The translations under genes and the position numbers were made by a program. The notes below the pieces were generated by a model. That model saw only the letters and a program-made list of their open reading frames with translations, made no database searches and was not told where the DNA came from. Shown piece by piece: positions 1-7,640 of a DNA stretch of 64,000 nt. Source of the stretch: Luteipulveratus mongoliensis (lineage in GTDB: Bacteria; Actinomycetota; Actinomycetes; Actinomycetales; Dermatophilaceae). Positions within the stretch are counted from its first letter, which is position 1. Every line of letters begins with the position of its first letter. The stretch is from assembly GCF_001190945.1 (NCBI RefSeq), contig NZ_CP011112.1, positions 2,356,001 to 2,420,000 on the forward strand, in the 5' to 3' direction.

Positions 1-312
1 GAGCCCGGCCCGGAGAACACCACCATTACGCCGATCCCGCGGGACGTGTGCTGGTTCAGCTTCAGCGGTGACGCCCTGGGCAACCCGGCGTACGGCTACG
101 AGGCCGAGAAGGAGAACCGTGCCGCGTCACGCATCGTGGACCTGGCGATCTTCTACGGACGCAACAACCTGTTGATCAACGGTGACCAGGGCTGGGTGCC
201 GGGCAACGTGTTCGGCGAGATCATCGAGGGCTACGACGAGATGGTCGCGGCGTGCCAGGACGTCTGGATGGGTGGCGCCCGCGGCGAGACCCTGACCTTC
301 GCCCGGGCCTGA
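1..312 (+). CDS. Unidentified protein, C-terminal fragment (cut by left edge)
   Basis: The reading frame is open from the first base of the window and ends at a TGA at 310-312, so only the last 103 residues are visible. An in-frame GTG at position 46 is not a likely start because coding continues upstream of it. The fragment is soluble-looking, rich in Gly, Asn and aromatic residues (FSGDALGNPAYGY, FYGRNNLLINGDQGW), and has no membrane segment or motif that I recognise. I cannot assign a family. A short GC-rich hairpin follows before the convergent HNH gene. Confidence 0.6.
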   Translation, partial: EPGPENTTITPIPRDVCWFSFSGDALGNPAYGYEAEKENRAASRIVDLAIFYGRNNLLINGDQGWVPGNVFGEIIEGYDEMVAACQDVWMGGARGETLTFARA

Positions 313-369
313 TCGGCGGTCGTTCACCGGGCGCGGCCGGGCCAGCCGCGGCGTCGTGGCATGCCTATG

Positions 370-389
370 AGCCCGCGCACGCGCGGGCT
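370..389. terminator. Short GC-rich hairpin between convergent genes
   Basis: AGCCCGCG and CGCGGGCT form an 8 bp stem with a four-base loop, midway between the stops of the two converging genes at 312 and 404. There is no T-run on either side, so a termination role is inferred from position. Confidence 0.4.
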
Positions 390-403
390 GCTGAGCGGAG
401 CGG

Positions 404-1681
404 TCAGGTATGTCCGGCGCTCGCGAGATCCCAGACGACGCCCGTCAGGGTGACCGTTGCCGTCAGGTTGCGCCGGTGGACCAGCGTGTGGTGCCGTCCG
501 CACAGGAGCGCGGCGTTGCCGAGATCGGTCGCTCCGCCGCGGGACCACCAGACCACATGATGTGCATCGCACCACTGCGGCGGGATCGTGCAGCCCGGAT
601 AGGTGCATCCGTCGTCTCGGTGCCAGAGCGCGCGCCGTTGTGCAGAGGTGAAGAGGCGCACCTCGGCGCCGACGTCCAGAACCTCGCCACGTGAGCCGAG
701 GACCATCGGGATGATCCCCGCGTCACAGGCGTGGCGGCGGACTTCAGCCGGCGACAGCACCTCGCCGGTGGCCGTGACACCGGCGCCGCGCAGACCGTCG
801 ATGAGTTGATCGAGGGTCATGGTGGCGACGACCTGTGCCTTGGTCGAGCGCGGACCGTCGCCGGGCGAGCTGACGCCACGCCGGATGACGTCGACAAGAG
901 CGTCCGCCCGACGGCGCGAGGGCGTGCGTGGATCCGGCTCGCCGTCCGGACCGGACACCGGAGCGGACAGACCTGCCACGGCCGCATCAACGATGGCGGC
1001 CGCGTCAGGGTCAGCGAGCAGGCGGTACTCAGCAAGGCCGGCCGGACCGGGCCGCTTTGTCAGCGATCGTCCGCGGATGAGGGCCTCGTGCTCGGCCTCC
1101 ACGTCGCGCTCCGGCTTGAGGAGCGCTCCCGCGTAGCGCACGGCCTTCGCGAGGTCACGTGGCGTCAGACCAGTGCCGGCGGGACCGTCGATCGCTGAGT
1201 CGACCAGCTCCGCGACGACAGCCTCGACCTCCTCCGCCGCTGCGACGGGTGTGACGTCCTGCTCGAACCGAGCGAGCTGATCTGTCTTGCCGAGCGACAG
1301 GTGGCCACCCCTGAACTGTGCCCAGATGGCTTGCGCCGCAGGCCGATCCGCCGACCCTGCGACACGACTGATCCGGGAGAGGTGCGCAGGCTCGGCCACC
1401 GCCGCCCCACCGGCTCGCTGACACCAGCGGACCCAGTCGACGGCGCCATAGCCGTGCTCGGTGTGCAGACCGCGGCCCAGGCCCTCGCGCACCGCTGCCA
1501 CCTCGATGCGGTCGAGTGCCGCCCGGGCCGCTGCGACCGACTCGATCAGGTCCTCGACGTCCGGACCGCTCAGCGCCCACAACGGCGCGCCGTCCACACG
1601 CGACAACGCGCTGGCGACGACATGCATCGTCCCACCGACGAAGTGGGCCGCAACGGGTGCGGCAGGTGTCTGAACGGCCAT
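404..1681 (-). CDS. DUF222 / 13E12-repeat family protein with HNH endonuclease domain
   Basis: This 425-residue protein has the architecture of the actinobacterial 13E12 repeat family. An N-terminal DUF222 region of about 300 residues is followed by a C-terminal HNH nuclease domain at about residues 355-405. The HNH zinc/catalytic residues are visible in the segments CTYPGC, CDAHHV and CGRHHTLVH. The family is abundant and multi-copy in mycobacteria, Nocardioides and Janibacter. The proteins are presumed DNA-cleaving, but their biological role is unsettled. There are no flanking inverted repeats or neighbouring transposase, so this copy does not look like part of an intact insertion sequence. 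The start at 1681 (MAVQTPAAP) is the first in-frame ATG. Confidence 0.88.
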   Translation of the reverse strand: MAVQTPAAPVAAHFVGGTMHVVASALSRVDGAPLWALSGPDVEDLIESVAAARAALDRIEVAAVREGLGRGLHTEHGYGAVDWVRWCQRAGGAAVAEPAHLSRISRVAGSADRPAAQAIWAQFRGGHLSLGKTDQLARFEQDVTPVAAAEEVEAVVAELVDSAIDGPAGTGLTPRDLAKAVRYAGALLKPERDVEAEHEALIRGRSLTKRPGPAGLAEYRLLADPDAAAIVDAAVAGLSAPVSGPDGEPDPRTPSRRRADALVDVIRRGVSSPGDGPRSTKAQVVATMTLDQLIDGLRGAGVTATGEVLSPAEVRRHACDAGIIPMVLGSRGEVLDVGAEVRLFTSAQRRALWHRDDGCTYPGCTIPPQWCDAHHVVWWSRGGATDLGNAALLCGRHHTLVHRRNLTATVTLTGVVWDLASAGHT

Positions 1682-1748
1682 GCATCGAACGTATATTCGA
1701 CCACCGACAGTCAGGATCTCGCCGCCTCCAACTCGGCGGGGCGGCCTG

Positions 1749-2057
1749 TCAGAAGGGTGGGCGGCCGACGCCGCTGATGCGATAGCGGCCCCACAGGTCG
1801 ATGTCGCTCAGCTTGCCTTCTGCGACGCCGTGCGCCGTCTCGAGGGTCACAGCGGCGCCCGACGAAACCTGTGCTGCCAGAACGTCATTCGCGACGATCC
1901 GGCCGTACCAGTGGAACCGACCGTCGATCGGCTGGAACGCCCCGCGCAGCCGTACGACGACCGGCACCGGCGCGTCGGCGAGACCAAGCACCTGGGCGAC
2001 TCCGTCGTACGCCTCGCCTGGCTCGTGCTGCGCCTCGGTGACAGTGGGCGTACTCAT
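1749..2057 (-). CDS. DUF4873 domain-containing protein
   Basis: This is a 102-residue protein starting MSTPTVTEAQ. The ATG at 2057 overlaps the stop of the upstream TetR gene by four bases (ATGA), so the two are translationally coupled. The body (YDGVAQVLG, VVVRLRGAFQPIDGRFHWYGRI, GRYRISGVGRPPF) matches the small beta-rich DUF4873 domain. In mycobacteria and Nocardia that domain occurs alone or fused to flavin monooxygenases. Its function is not established. Its position beside a TetR regulator and a divergent AurF-type diiron oxygenase suggests an accessory role in the same oxidation system. A longer in-frame extension to 2267 is antisense to nothing useful and lies inside the TetR gene, so I reject it. 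Confidence 0.8.
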   Translation of the reverse strand: MSTPTVTEAQHEPGEAYDGVAQVLGLADAPVPVVVRLRGAFQPIDGRFHWYGRIVANDVLAAQVSSGAAVTLETAHGVAEGKLSDIDLWGRYRISGVGRPPF

Positions 2058-2740
2058 CGGCGGCCCTTCTCGATGGGGGTGGCGGCGCGCAACGAGGACT
2101 TGCGATCGAGGTCGTCCAGCGAGACGCCGTAGCCGTCGGCGATGCCGGCGAATGCGTGCCAGATCAGCTCGGTGAGGTAGCGACCGACGGCGGAGCGGGA
2201 CATCGTGCGGCGCTCCAGCCACCACTCGCCGGTGGACAGCCCGAGCCCGACGAGTCCGTGTGCCCACGGCTCGGCACCGGCGGCATCGACACCCAGCGAG
2301 CGCAGCGAGTCGCCGAGCATGACGGCCAGGGCGGCCGCGATGGTGCCCTTCTCTGCGGCGAGCAGGTCGCCGTCGCCGCGGTGGTGCACGAGCAGCAGGA
2401 ACACCTGCGGGTGCTCCTCGATGACGCGCAGATAACCGTCGACACCGGCGGCGATGCGGTCACGGATCGGACCGGGCGCCGTGAGTGCCGGCAGCAGCTG
2501 CTCGGCGACGCGGGCGCTGGACCAGGCAGCAACGGCCGCATGGATCTCGTTCTTGTCCGCGAAGTAGCGGTAGAGCACCGGCTTGCTGGCCTTCGCCTCC
2601 GCGGCCATCTCGGCCACGCTCGCGTCCGGGCCGAGCCGGTCGATGGCGCGCACGGCGGCCTCGACGAGCTCGGCCCGCCTCTGCTCGCGGTGCTCGTCCC
2701 AGCGGGTCGTACGGCGATCACTCTTGACGCGCGAATTCAC
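2054..2740 (-). CDS. TetR/AcrR family transcriptional regulator
   Basis: This is a 228-residue one-domain regulator. The N-terminal helix-turn-helix spans about residues 15-60 (RAELVEAAVRAIDRLG, SVAEMAAEAKASKPVLYRYFADKNEI), the usual TetR signature, followed by an all-helical ligand-binding region. The frame stays open to an ATG at 2791, but that would leave only 20 bases before the divergent oxygenase gene. The GTG at 2740 (VNSRVKSDRR) leaves a normal 71-base promoter region, so I prefer it. It is coupled to the downstream DUF4873 gene and probably autoregulates and controls the oxygenase through the repeats at 2765-2779. The ligand is unknown. Confidence 0.85.
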   Translation of the reverse strand: MNSRVKSDRRTTRWDEHREQRRAELVEAAVRAIDRLGPDASVAEMAAEAKASKPVLYRYFADKNEIHAAVAAWSSARVAEQLLPALTAPGPIRDRIAAGVDGYLRVIEEHPQVFLLLVHHRGDGDLLAAEKGTIAAALAVMLGDSLRSLGVDAAGAEPWAHGLVGLGLSTGEWWLERRTMSRSAVGRYLTELIWHAFAGIADGYGVSLDDLDRKSSLRAATPIEKGRR

Positions 2741-2764
2741 GTAGACCACAGTAGCGCAGTAGAC

Positions 2765-2779
2765 GTTACCGTGAGTTAC
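2765..2779. promoter_or_regulatory. Direct GTTAC repeats in divergent TetR/oxygenase promoter
   Basis: GTTAC occurs at 2765-2769 and again at 2775-2779, exactly one helical turn apart, within the 71 bases separating the TetR start (2740) from the oxygenase start (2812). This is a reasonable binding site for the TetR protein or an RNA polymerase element. The assignment is by position only. Confidence 0.35.
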
Positions 2780-2811
2780 ATATATCGACATCGATCGCTG
2801 AGGAGCCCCCG

Positions 2812-3720
2812 ATGACCATCAGCACCAGAGCGTCCGGACTGACCGATCCGGTGTCGGCGCGACTGCTGACCTCGAGCGCGCGGCACTCCTACGATCCCGA
2901 CGTCGACCTTGACTGGGAGGCGCCGTTCGTCGAAGGCAAGTGGTTCATGCAGCCCGAGCGCATGTCGCTCTACGGCACCCGCACCTGGGACCGCCTCAGC
3001 GAGGAGCAGCTGATCGAGCTGTCCAAGCACGAGGTTGCCAGCATCATGTCGGTCGGTCTGTGGTTCGAGATCGTGCTGATGGAGCTGATGCTGCGCGACA
3101 TCTACGACGCCGATCCGCGGGCGGACCGCACCCACTACATGCTGACCGAGATTGCCGACGAGTGCCGTCACTCGACGATGTTCGGCAAGGCCATCGAGCG
3201 TCTTGGCGTCCCGGCGTACGGTCCGCAGCGCCGGGTGCACGTGATGGGCCGCGTCATGAAGGCGATCGGATCAGGCGTGAGCGCGTACGCCGGGATCCTG
3301 GTCGCCGAGGACATCCTGGACCGGTGGCAGCGCGAGCTCATCAAGGACGAGCGCTGCCAGCCGATGTCGCGGATGGTGTGCCGGATCCACGTGCTGGAGG
3401 AGGCGCGGCACATGACCTTCGCCAAGGAGGAGATCGAGCGCCAGCGTCCGCGGCTGTCCGGCGTACGGCTCGCCTACCACCAGGCAATGCTCGCCCAGTC
3501 GGTCTTCGCGGTCTCGCGCTCCCTGGTCAACGCGGAGGCGTACGCCGCCGTCGGGCTCGATCCGGACGCTGCGCGCCGCGAGGCGCTCGGCAACCCGCAC
3601 TACCAGGCGACGCTCGCCTGGATGGGTGAGCGGGTGGTGCCGTTCCTGCAGGAGCAGGACCTGATTCCGCAGCGGCATCGCCAGACCTGGGAGCGTTCGT
3701 ACCTCCTGCCGAAGGCCTGA
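2812..3720 (+). CDS. AurF-like diiron oxygenase
   Basis: This 302-residue protein belongs to the p-aminobenzoate N-oxygenase (AurF) diiron family. The ligand pattern is intact: E117 and H120 in ADECRH, E166 in LVAEDIL, and H193, E197 and H200 in HVLEEARH. The 27-residue step from E166 to H193 and the following HxxxExxH match the AurF spacing. E86 or E74 probably supplies the remaining carboxylate. AurF oxidises an aromatic amine to a nitro group, but the substrate here is unknown and no biosynthetic cluster surrounds the gene. It is preceded by a GAGGAG ribosome binding site and is divergent from the TetR-DUF4873 pair. Confidence 0.85.
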   Translation: MTISTRASGLTDPVSARLLTSSARHSYDPDVDLDWEAPFVEGKWFMQPERMSLYGTRTWDRLSEEQLIELSKHEVASIMSVGLWFEIVLMELMLRDIYDADPRADRTHYMLTEIADECRHSTMFGKAIERLGVPAYGPQRRVHVMGRVMKAIGSGVSAYAGILVAEDILDRWQRELIKDERCQPMSRMVCRIHVLEEARHMTFAKEEIERQRPRLSGVRLAYHQAMLAQSVFAVSRSLVNAEAYAAVGLDPDAARREALGNPHYQATLAWMGERVVPFLQEQDLIPQRHRQTWERSYLLPKA

Positions 3721-3755
3721 CGGGAGCGCGCATCCCGCGATGAGAGGATGCGCGC

Positions 3756-4718
3756 ATGGCGCAGCGTGCATCCGGGTGGTACGACGACCCCGACGATCCC
3801 AGTCAGCTTCGCTATTTCGACGGGATCCTGTGGACTGAGCGGCGCACGCCCAAGGTCATGCCCGGCTTGGAGGGCTCCACGATCGGCTCGCCGTCGCTGC
3901 AGCAGAAGTCCGACCAGGAGGCCAGCGCCAAGGTGCGCCGGGACCGGGACCACGGCGGCGCAACGCCGGCCGCTCCTCCGGCCGAGCCCGTGTCGCCGCA
4001 GGATCCTCCGCCGAGCACCTGGCAGCCTCCGTCGGACAACCCGTGGCAGGCGCCTCCCTCGAACAACCCCTGGCAGGCGCCTCCGACCGCCGGACAGACG
4101 CCGGAGCGCGGGCAGCAGCAGTACCCACCGGGATACGGCGTCCCGACCAAGATTCGTCCGCGGACTCCCGACGGCCAGCTCATCAGCGGCTGGTGGCGTC
4201 GGCTGGTGGCCTACTTCATCGACTCGGTCATCGTGCTCGGTGTCAGCTTCGCGGTCTCCTGGCCCTGGTCCCAGTCGTGGTTCGAGACCTACCGCGCCTA
4301 CGTCTCCGACGTGATGGACGCCAGCAGGAACGGCTCCAGCGCCCCACCGATGCCCGACTCCTTGAGCGACATTCCGTGGCAGTGGGCGCTGATCTCGGTC
4401 CTCCTCTACGCGGTCTACGAGATCGCCCTCGTGACCTGGCGGGGACGTACGGTCGGCAAGGTCGTCACTGGTATCTCGGTGCGGTCCTGGGAGCACGCTC
4501 GCCCGCCTTCGTTGAGCGAGGCGGCCGTCCGGTTCCTGGTCAAGGGAATCGCCACCGTGGTCTACCCGGTCCCGGTGCTGAGCGGGCTCGGTTCGATCTT
4601 CACGGTCGTCGACGGCCTGTGGCCCCTCGGTGACGGCCGCAAGCAGGCCCTGCACGACAAGGCGCCGAGCACGGTCGTGGTGATCGGCAAGGTCCACCGT
4701 CAGCAGCCGCTGAAATGA
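3756..4718 (+). CDS. RDD family membrane protein with N-terminal DUF2510 domain
   Basis: This 320-residue protein begins with a DUF2510 motif (residues 6-30, GWYDDPDDPSQLRYFDG...W), a short Trp-rich module common at the N-termini of actinobacterial membrane proteins. A Pro/Gln-rich linker runs from about residue 60 to 135. The RDD domain starts at about residue 145 (GWWRRLVAYFIDSVIV), with membrane segments near 150-172 and 210-235 and a hydrophobic stretch near 265-285. RDD proteins have no settled general function; some act in Na+/H+ exchange. The stop overlaps the start of the LOG-family gene by four bases, so the two are likely co-transcribed. Confidence 0.85.
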   Translation: MAQRASGWYDDPDDPSQLRYFDGILWTERRTPKVMPGLEGSTIGSPSLQQKSDQEASAKVRRDRDHGGATPAAPPAEPVSPQDPPPSTWQPPSDNPWQAPPSNNPWQAPPTAGQTPERGQQQYPPGYGVPTKIRPRTPDGQLISGWWRRLVAYFIDSVIVLGVSFAVSWPWSQSWFETYRAYVSDVMDASRNGSSAPPMPDSLSDIPWQWALISVLLYAVYEIALVTWRGRTVGKVVTGISVRSWEHARPPSLSEAAVRFLVKGIATVVYPVPVLSGLGSIFTVVDGLWPLGDGRKQALHDKAPSTVVVIGKVHRQQPLK

Positions 4719-5272
4719 GGCGGGTCGCTCTGTTCACCGGCTCGTCGTTCGGCGAGGGGGACCGGTGGCGTACGACGGCTGAGGAGCTCAGCAGGTGGTT
4801 CGCCCGCCAGGGTGTCGGCATCGTCTACGGCGGCGCATCGGTCGGCCTCATGGGAGTGGTCGCCGACGCGGCACTGGACGAGGGCGCCGAGGTGATCGGC
4901 GTCGTACCGCGTTCGGTGTTCTCCTCAGAGGTGCCCCATCTTGGCCTCACCGAGCTGCACGAGGTCGAGTCGATGCACGAGCGCAAGGCACTCATGGCGT
5001 CGTACGCCGATGCTTTCGTCGCGCTCCCTGGCGGCATCGGGACGCTCGAGGAGGTCTTCGAGGTGTGGACCTGGCAGCAGATCGGGCTGCACGACAAGCC
5101 GGTCGCGTTCTACGACGTCGACGGCTACTGGTCGCCGCTGCTCACGGCTCTGGACGGGATGGTCGAGGCCGGCTTCGTCCGGGCGTCGGCGCGCGATGCG
5201 CTCGTCGTCGCCGACAACCCAGGCGACCTGTGGGCCGGGCTTACTGGCCCTGCGAAGCCATCCACTCCTTGA
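4715..5272 (+). CDS. LOG family (TIGR00730) cytokinin-riboside-phosphate phosphoribohydrolase-like protein
   Basis: This 185-residue Rossmann-fold protein has the family hallmarks: GGASVGLMG at 39-47, the catalytic MHERK at 87-91 and PGGIGTLEE at 105-113. LOG enzymes hydrolyse nucleoside 5'-monophosphates (cytokinin riboside phosphates, and AMP-like substrates in bacteria) to the base plus ribose 5-phosphate. The start ATG overlaps the RDD gene stop (ATGA). The 3' end overlaps the convergent VOC gene by 32 bases, with the two stop codons lying inside each other's coding region. Confidence 0.9.
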   Translation: MRRVALFTGSSFGEGDRWRTTAEELSRWFARQGVGIVYGGASVGLMGVVADAALDEGAEVIGVVPRSVFSSEVPHLGLTELHEVESMHERKALMASYADAFVALPGGIGTLEEVFEVWTWQQIGLHDKPVAFYDVDGYWSPLLTALDGMVEAGFVRASARDALVVADNPGDLWAGLTGPAKPSTP

Positions 5273-5741
5273 CCCGGCGCTCGGCCTCCTCGTCGGAGAC
5301 CTCTTCGACGCGGGTCATGATCGACCAGCGCACGCCGAACGGGTCCAGCACGGAGCCGAAGCGGTCGCCGGTGACGAAGGTCGAGGGCGCCTCGCGGACC
5401 GTCGCGCCTGCGGCCTCGGCAGCCTTGACCGTCGCATCGCAGTCGGCGACATAAATCGCCAGCGAGTACGTCGCCGGCGCGCCCTCTGCGTGCGCCGCGA
5501 GGTCGTACGCCTCCATCGGGTCGGCCACCTGCAGGCGACCCTCTTCGAGCTGGAGCTCGGCGTGCACGAGGATCCCGCCGGGTCCGTCCATCTTCGAGAT
5601 GAGCGTCGCACCGAAGACCTCGGTGTAGAAGTCGATGGCCTTTGCGGCTCCGTTCACACACAGGAACGGGGTCAGCGTCGTGTAGCCGGTCGGCCGGTAC
5701 GACGTGGTCTGGGTGCTGGTGCTTGTCGTCATGTCAGCCAT
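5241..5741 (-). CDS. VOC family protein (glyoxalase/bleomycin-resistance fold)
   Basis: This 166-residue protein has a YTTLTPFLCVNGAAKAIDFYTEVFGA opening and a paired second half (SLAIYVADCDATVKAAEAAGA, RFGSVLDPFGVRWSIMTR). This is the PhnB-like arrangement of the vicinal-oxygen-chelate superfamily. The C-terminus (EVSDEEAERRVKEWMASQ) is typical of actinobacterial members annotated only as VOC proteins. I chose ATG 5741 (MADMTTSTS) because a purine-rich site lies just upstream; ATG 5732 is an alternative. It is divergent from an AraC-family regulator that may control it. The substrate is unknown. Confidence 0.85.
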   Translation of the reverse strand: MADMTTSTSTQTTSYRPTGYTTLTPFLCVNGAAKAIDFYTEVFGATLISKMDGPGGILVHAELQLEEGRLQVADPMEAYDLAAHAEGAPATYSLAIYVADCDATVKAAEAAGATVREAPSTFVTGDRFGSVLDPFGVRWSIMTRVEEVSDEEAERRVKEWMASQGQ

Positions 5742-5748
5742 CGTGCCT

Positions 5749-5761
5749 ACCCTCGGAGGGT
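5749..5761. promoter_or_regulatory. ACCCTC-G-GAGGGT palindrome upstream of the VOC gene
   Basis: A perfect 13-base palindrome lies eight bases upstream of the VOC start codon and overlaps its likely ribosome binding site on the minus strand. It could be an operator for the adjacent AraC protein, or a small RNA hairpin occluding the site. Confidence 0.35.
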
Positions 5762-5867
5762 GAGGTCTTGGACGAACGCGACAACCGGCGAGCGGCGGCA
5801 GGTAGGGCCGCGCGGTCGCCGTGATGGGCTCGGGGAGATCGTCCACCCGCAGCGCAATGACCAGGTC

Positions 5868-6662
5868 ATGGAGCGCGGCATGCTCGAGGTCACCTCACCT
5901 GCGCTCGCGGCGTACGCCGACCGGTTCTGGTCGGTGCGCTGGCGCCGCTACGGCGAGCCGCTGGAGGTCAGCGAGGTCATCACCAACCCGGTCTGTCACC
6001 TCACGTTCGAGGACGGCCGACGTGAGGACGGCGGGCCGTTGGTGCGGCAGGGGATCGAGCTCCCGGCCGCGGTGCTCACGACCGTATGGACCGACCGGTT
6101 CGTCGTCCGGTTGGAAGGTGAGGCGCGGGTCCTCGGAGTCCGCTTCCGACCCGGTGCCATGGCCGCGATCGCGGGGCGACCGCTGTCGGCTGACCAGAGC
6201 CTGGCCGTGGATGACGTGCTCACCGGATCGGCGGACACGCTCTCGCGGGTGCTGGCCGAGCCCACCGACGAGGGCCGCCGCGAGATCGTCCAGGACTGGC
6301 TGGAGCCACAGCTGCCCGAGCCTGCACCCGACTACCTCGAGGCCGCGGCTCTCGTCGATGCGATCCACCTCGACGCCTCGATCGTGCGGGTCGAGCAGAT
6401 CGGCGACGCCGCCGGTCTGTCGGTGCGTTCGGTCCAACGGCTCTTCCGCCGCTACATCGGAGTGACGCCGAAGTGGGTCCTGCTGCGCTGCCGGCTGCAG
6501 GACGCAGCAGCCTCGCTCGATGGCGATCCGTCTGCGGATCTCGCTGAGATCGCCACCCGACTGGGGTGGTACGACCAGTCCCACTTCGTCCGTGACTTCC
6601 GCCGGTTTCTCGGCGTGACGCCGGGGGAGTACGCCCGGGATGCGAGTGGCGTTCGCCCTTAA
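5868..6662 (+). CDS. AraC family transcriptional regulator (DUF6597-type N-terminus)
   Basis: This 264-residue regulator has an N-terminal sensing region (ALAAYADRFWSVRW, NPVCHLTFEDG, RVLGVRFRPGAMAAIAG) resembling the DUF6597 domain. Its C-terminal AraC DNA-binding domain has two helix-turn-helix motifs at about residues 170-258 (VEQIGDAAGLSVRSVQRLFRRYIGVTPKWVL and LAEIATRLGWYDQSHFVRDFRRFLGVTPGEY). I chose ATG 5868 because homologous regulators begin close to the FW motif. An in-frame GTG at 5760 would leave only 18 bases to the divergent VOC gene. It probably regulates that VOC gene. Confidence 0.85.
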   Translation: MERGMLEVTSPALAAYADRFWSVRWRRYGEPLEVSEVITNPVCHLTFEDGRREDGGPLVRQGIELPAAVLTTVWTDRFVVRLEGEARVLGVRFRPGAMAAIAGRPLSADQSLAVDDVLTGSADTLSRVLAEPTDEGRREIVQDWLEPQLPEPAPDYLEAAALVDAIHLDASIVRVEQIGDAAGLSVRSVQRLFRRYIGVTPKWVLLRCRLQDAAASLDGDPSADLAEIATRLGWYDQSHFVRDFRRFLGVTPGEYARDASGVRP

Positions 6663-6697
6663 CCCCACGTTCATGGCGGCCACCTATCGTCCCCGTC

Positions 6698-7588
6698 ATG
6701 CTGGAGAACGTCCGTGAGTACATCGACCGCCTCAACACCGAGGGCCACACGATCGGTGAGGACCACGACGACGACCCGGTGCTGATCGGGCCCGACGGCC
6801 GAGCCGTCGACACCTGGCGCGAGAACTACCCGTACGACGAGCGGGTGACGCGAGAGGCGTACGACGAGCAGAAGTACCTGCTGCAGGTGGAGCTGCTGAA
6901 GTTCCAGAGCTGGGCGGTGCGTACGGGCAGCAAGCACGTGCTGCTCTTCGAGGGCCGCGACGCCGCGGGCAAGGGCGGCACGATCAAGCGGTTCATGGAG
7001 CACCTCAACCCGCGCTACGCCCGCACGGTCGCGCTGACCAAGCCCAGCGACCGCGAGCTGGGGCAGTGGTACTTCCAGCGCTACGTCCAGCACCTGCCGA
7101 CGGCCGGGGAGATGGTGCTGTTCGACCGGTCCTGGTACAACCGCGCGGGCGTCGAGCGGGTCATGGGCTTCGCCGAGCAGGACGAGTACGAACGCTTCAT
7201 GCGGCAGGTGCCGTTGTTCGAGCAGATGCTGGTGGAGAGCGGCATCACGCTGACGAAGTACTGGTTCTCGGTGACGCAGTCAGAGCAGCGCACCCGCTTC
7301 ATCATCAGGCAGGTGGACCCGGTCCGGCAGTGGAAGCTCTCGCCGATGGACCTGGAGTCCCTCGACAAGTGGGGCTCCTACACCGATGCCAAGGAGCAGA
7401 TGTTCCTGCGCACGGACACCGACGTCGCGCCGTGGACCACCATCAAGAGCAACGACAAGAAGCGCGCTCGGCTGAACGCCATGCGTCACTTCCTCGATCA
7501 GTTCGAGTACGACGGCAAAGACACCTCCGTGGTCGTCGCCCCGGATCCGTTGGTCGTCAAGCGCGGTATCGAAGCGGTCGGCGACTGA
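6698..7588 (+). CDS. ppk2: Polyphosphate kinase 2 (PPK2)
   Basis: This 296-residue cytosolic enzyme transfers phosphate between polyphosphate and nucleotides. The Walker A motif GRDAAGKGGT is at 86-95 and the second PPK2 signature, FDRSWYNRAG, is at 142-151. A lid region follows (FSVTQSEQRTRF). The length and single PPK2 domain fit class I PPK2, which usually prefers making GTP or ATP from the diphosphate, though the class cannot be settled by eye. It stands alone between the AraC gene and an MFS transporter. The start ATG 6698 is the first in frame. Confidence 0.92.
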   Translation: MLENVREYIDRLNTEGHTIGEDHDDDPVLIGPDGRAVDTWRENYPYDERVTREAYDEQKYLLQVELLKFQSWAVRTGSKHVLLFEGRDAAGKGGTIKRFMEHLNPRYARTVALTKPSDRELGQWYFQRYVQHLPTAGEMVLFDRSWYNRAGVERVMGFAEQDEYERFMRQVPLFEQMLVESGITLTKYWFSVTQSEQRTRFIIRQVDPVRQWKLSPMDLESLDKWGSYTDAKEQMFLRTDTDVAPWTTIKSNDKKRARLNAMRHFLDQFEYDGKDTSVVVAPDPLVVKRGIEAVGD

Positions 7589-7640
7589 CCCACGACAAAC
7601 CTGTCGCGACCTGTCAGTGGTCGGCGGCAGAGTATGCGTC

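Noticed and set aside
404-1681. HNH gene as evidence of a homing endonuclease or mobile element
   Set aside because: No intron, intein, terminal repeats or transposase is associated. 13E12 proteins are ordinary multi-copy genes in actinobacteria.
2812-3720. AurF-like gene as a marker of a natural-product cluster
   Set aside because: No polyketide synthase, peptide synthetase, carrier protein or other tailoring genes are nearby.
4941-5867. Upstream extension of the AraC frame by about 309 residues
   Set aside because: It crosses the LOG and VOC genes in other frames and reads as low-complexity Ser/Arg-rich text; the AraC family fold starts near 5,868.
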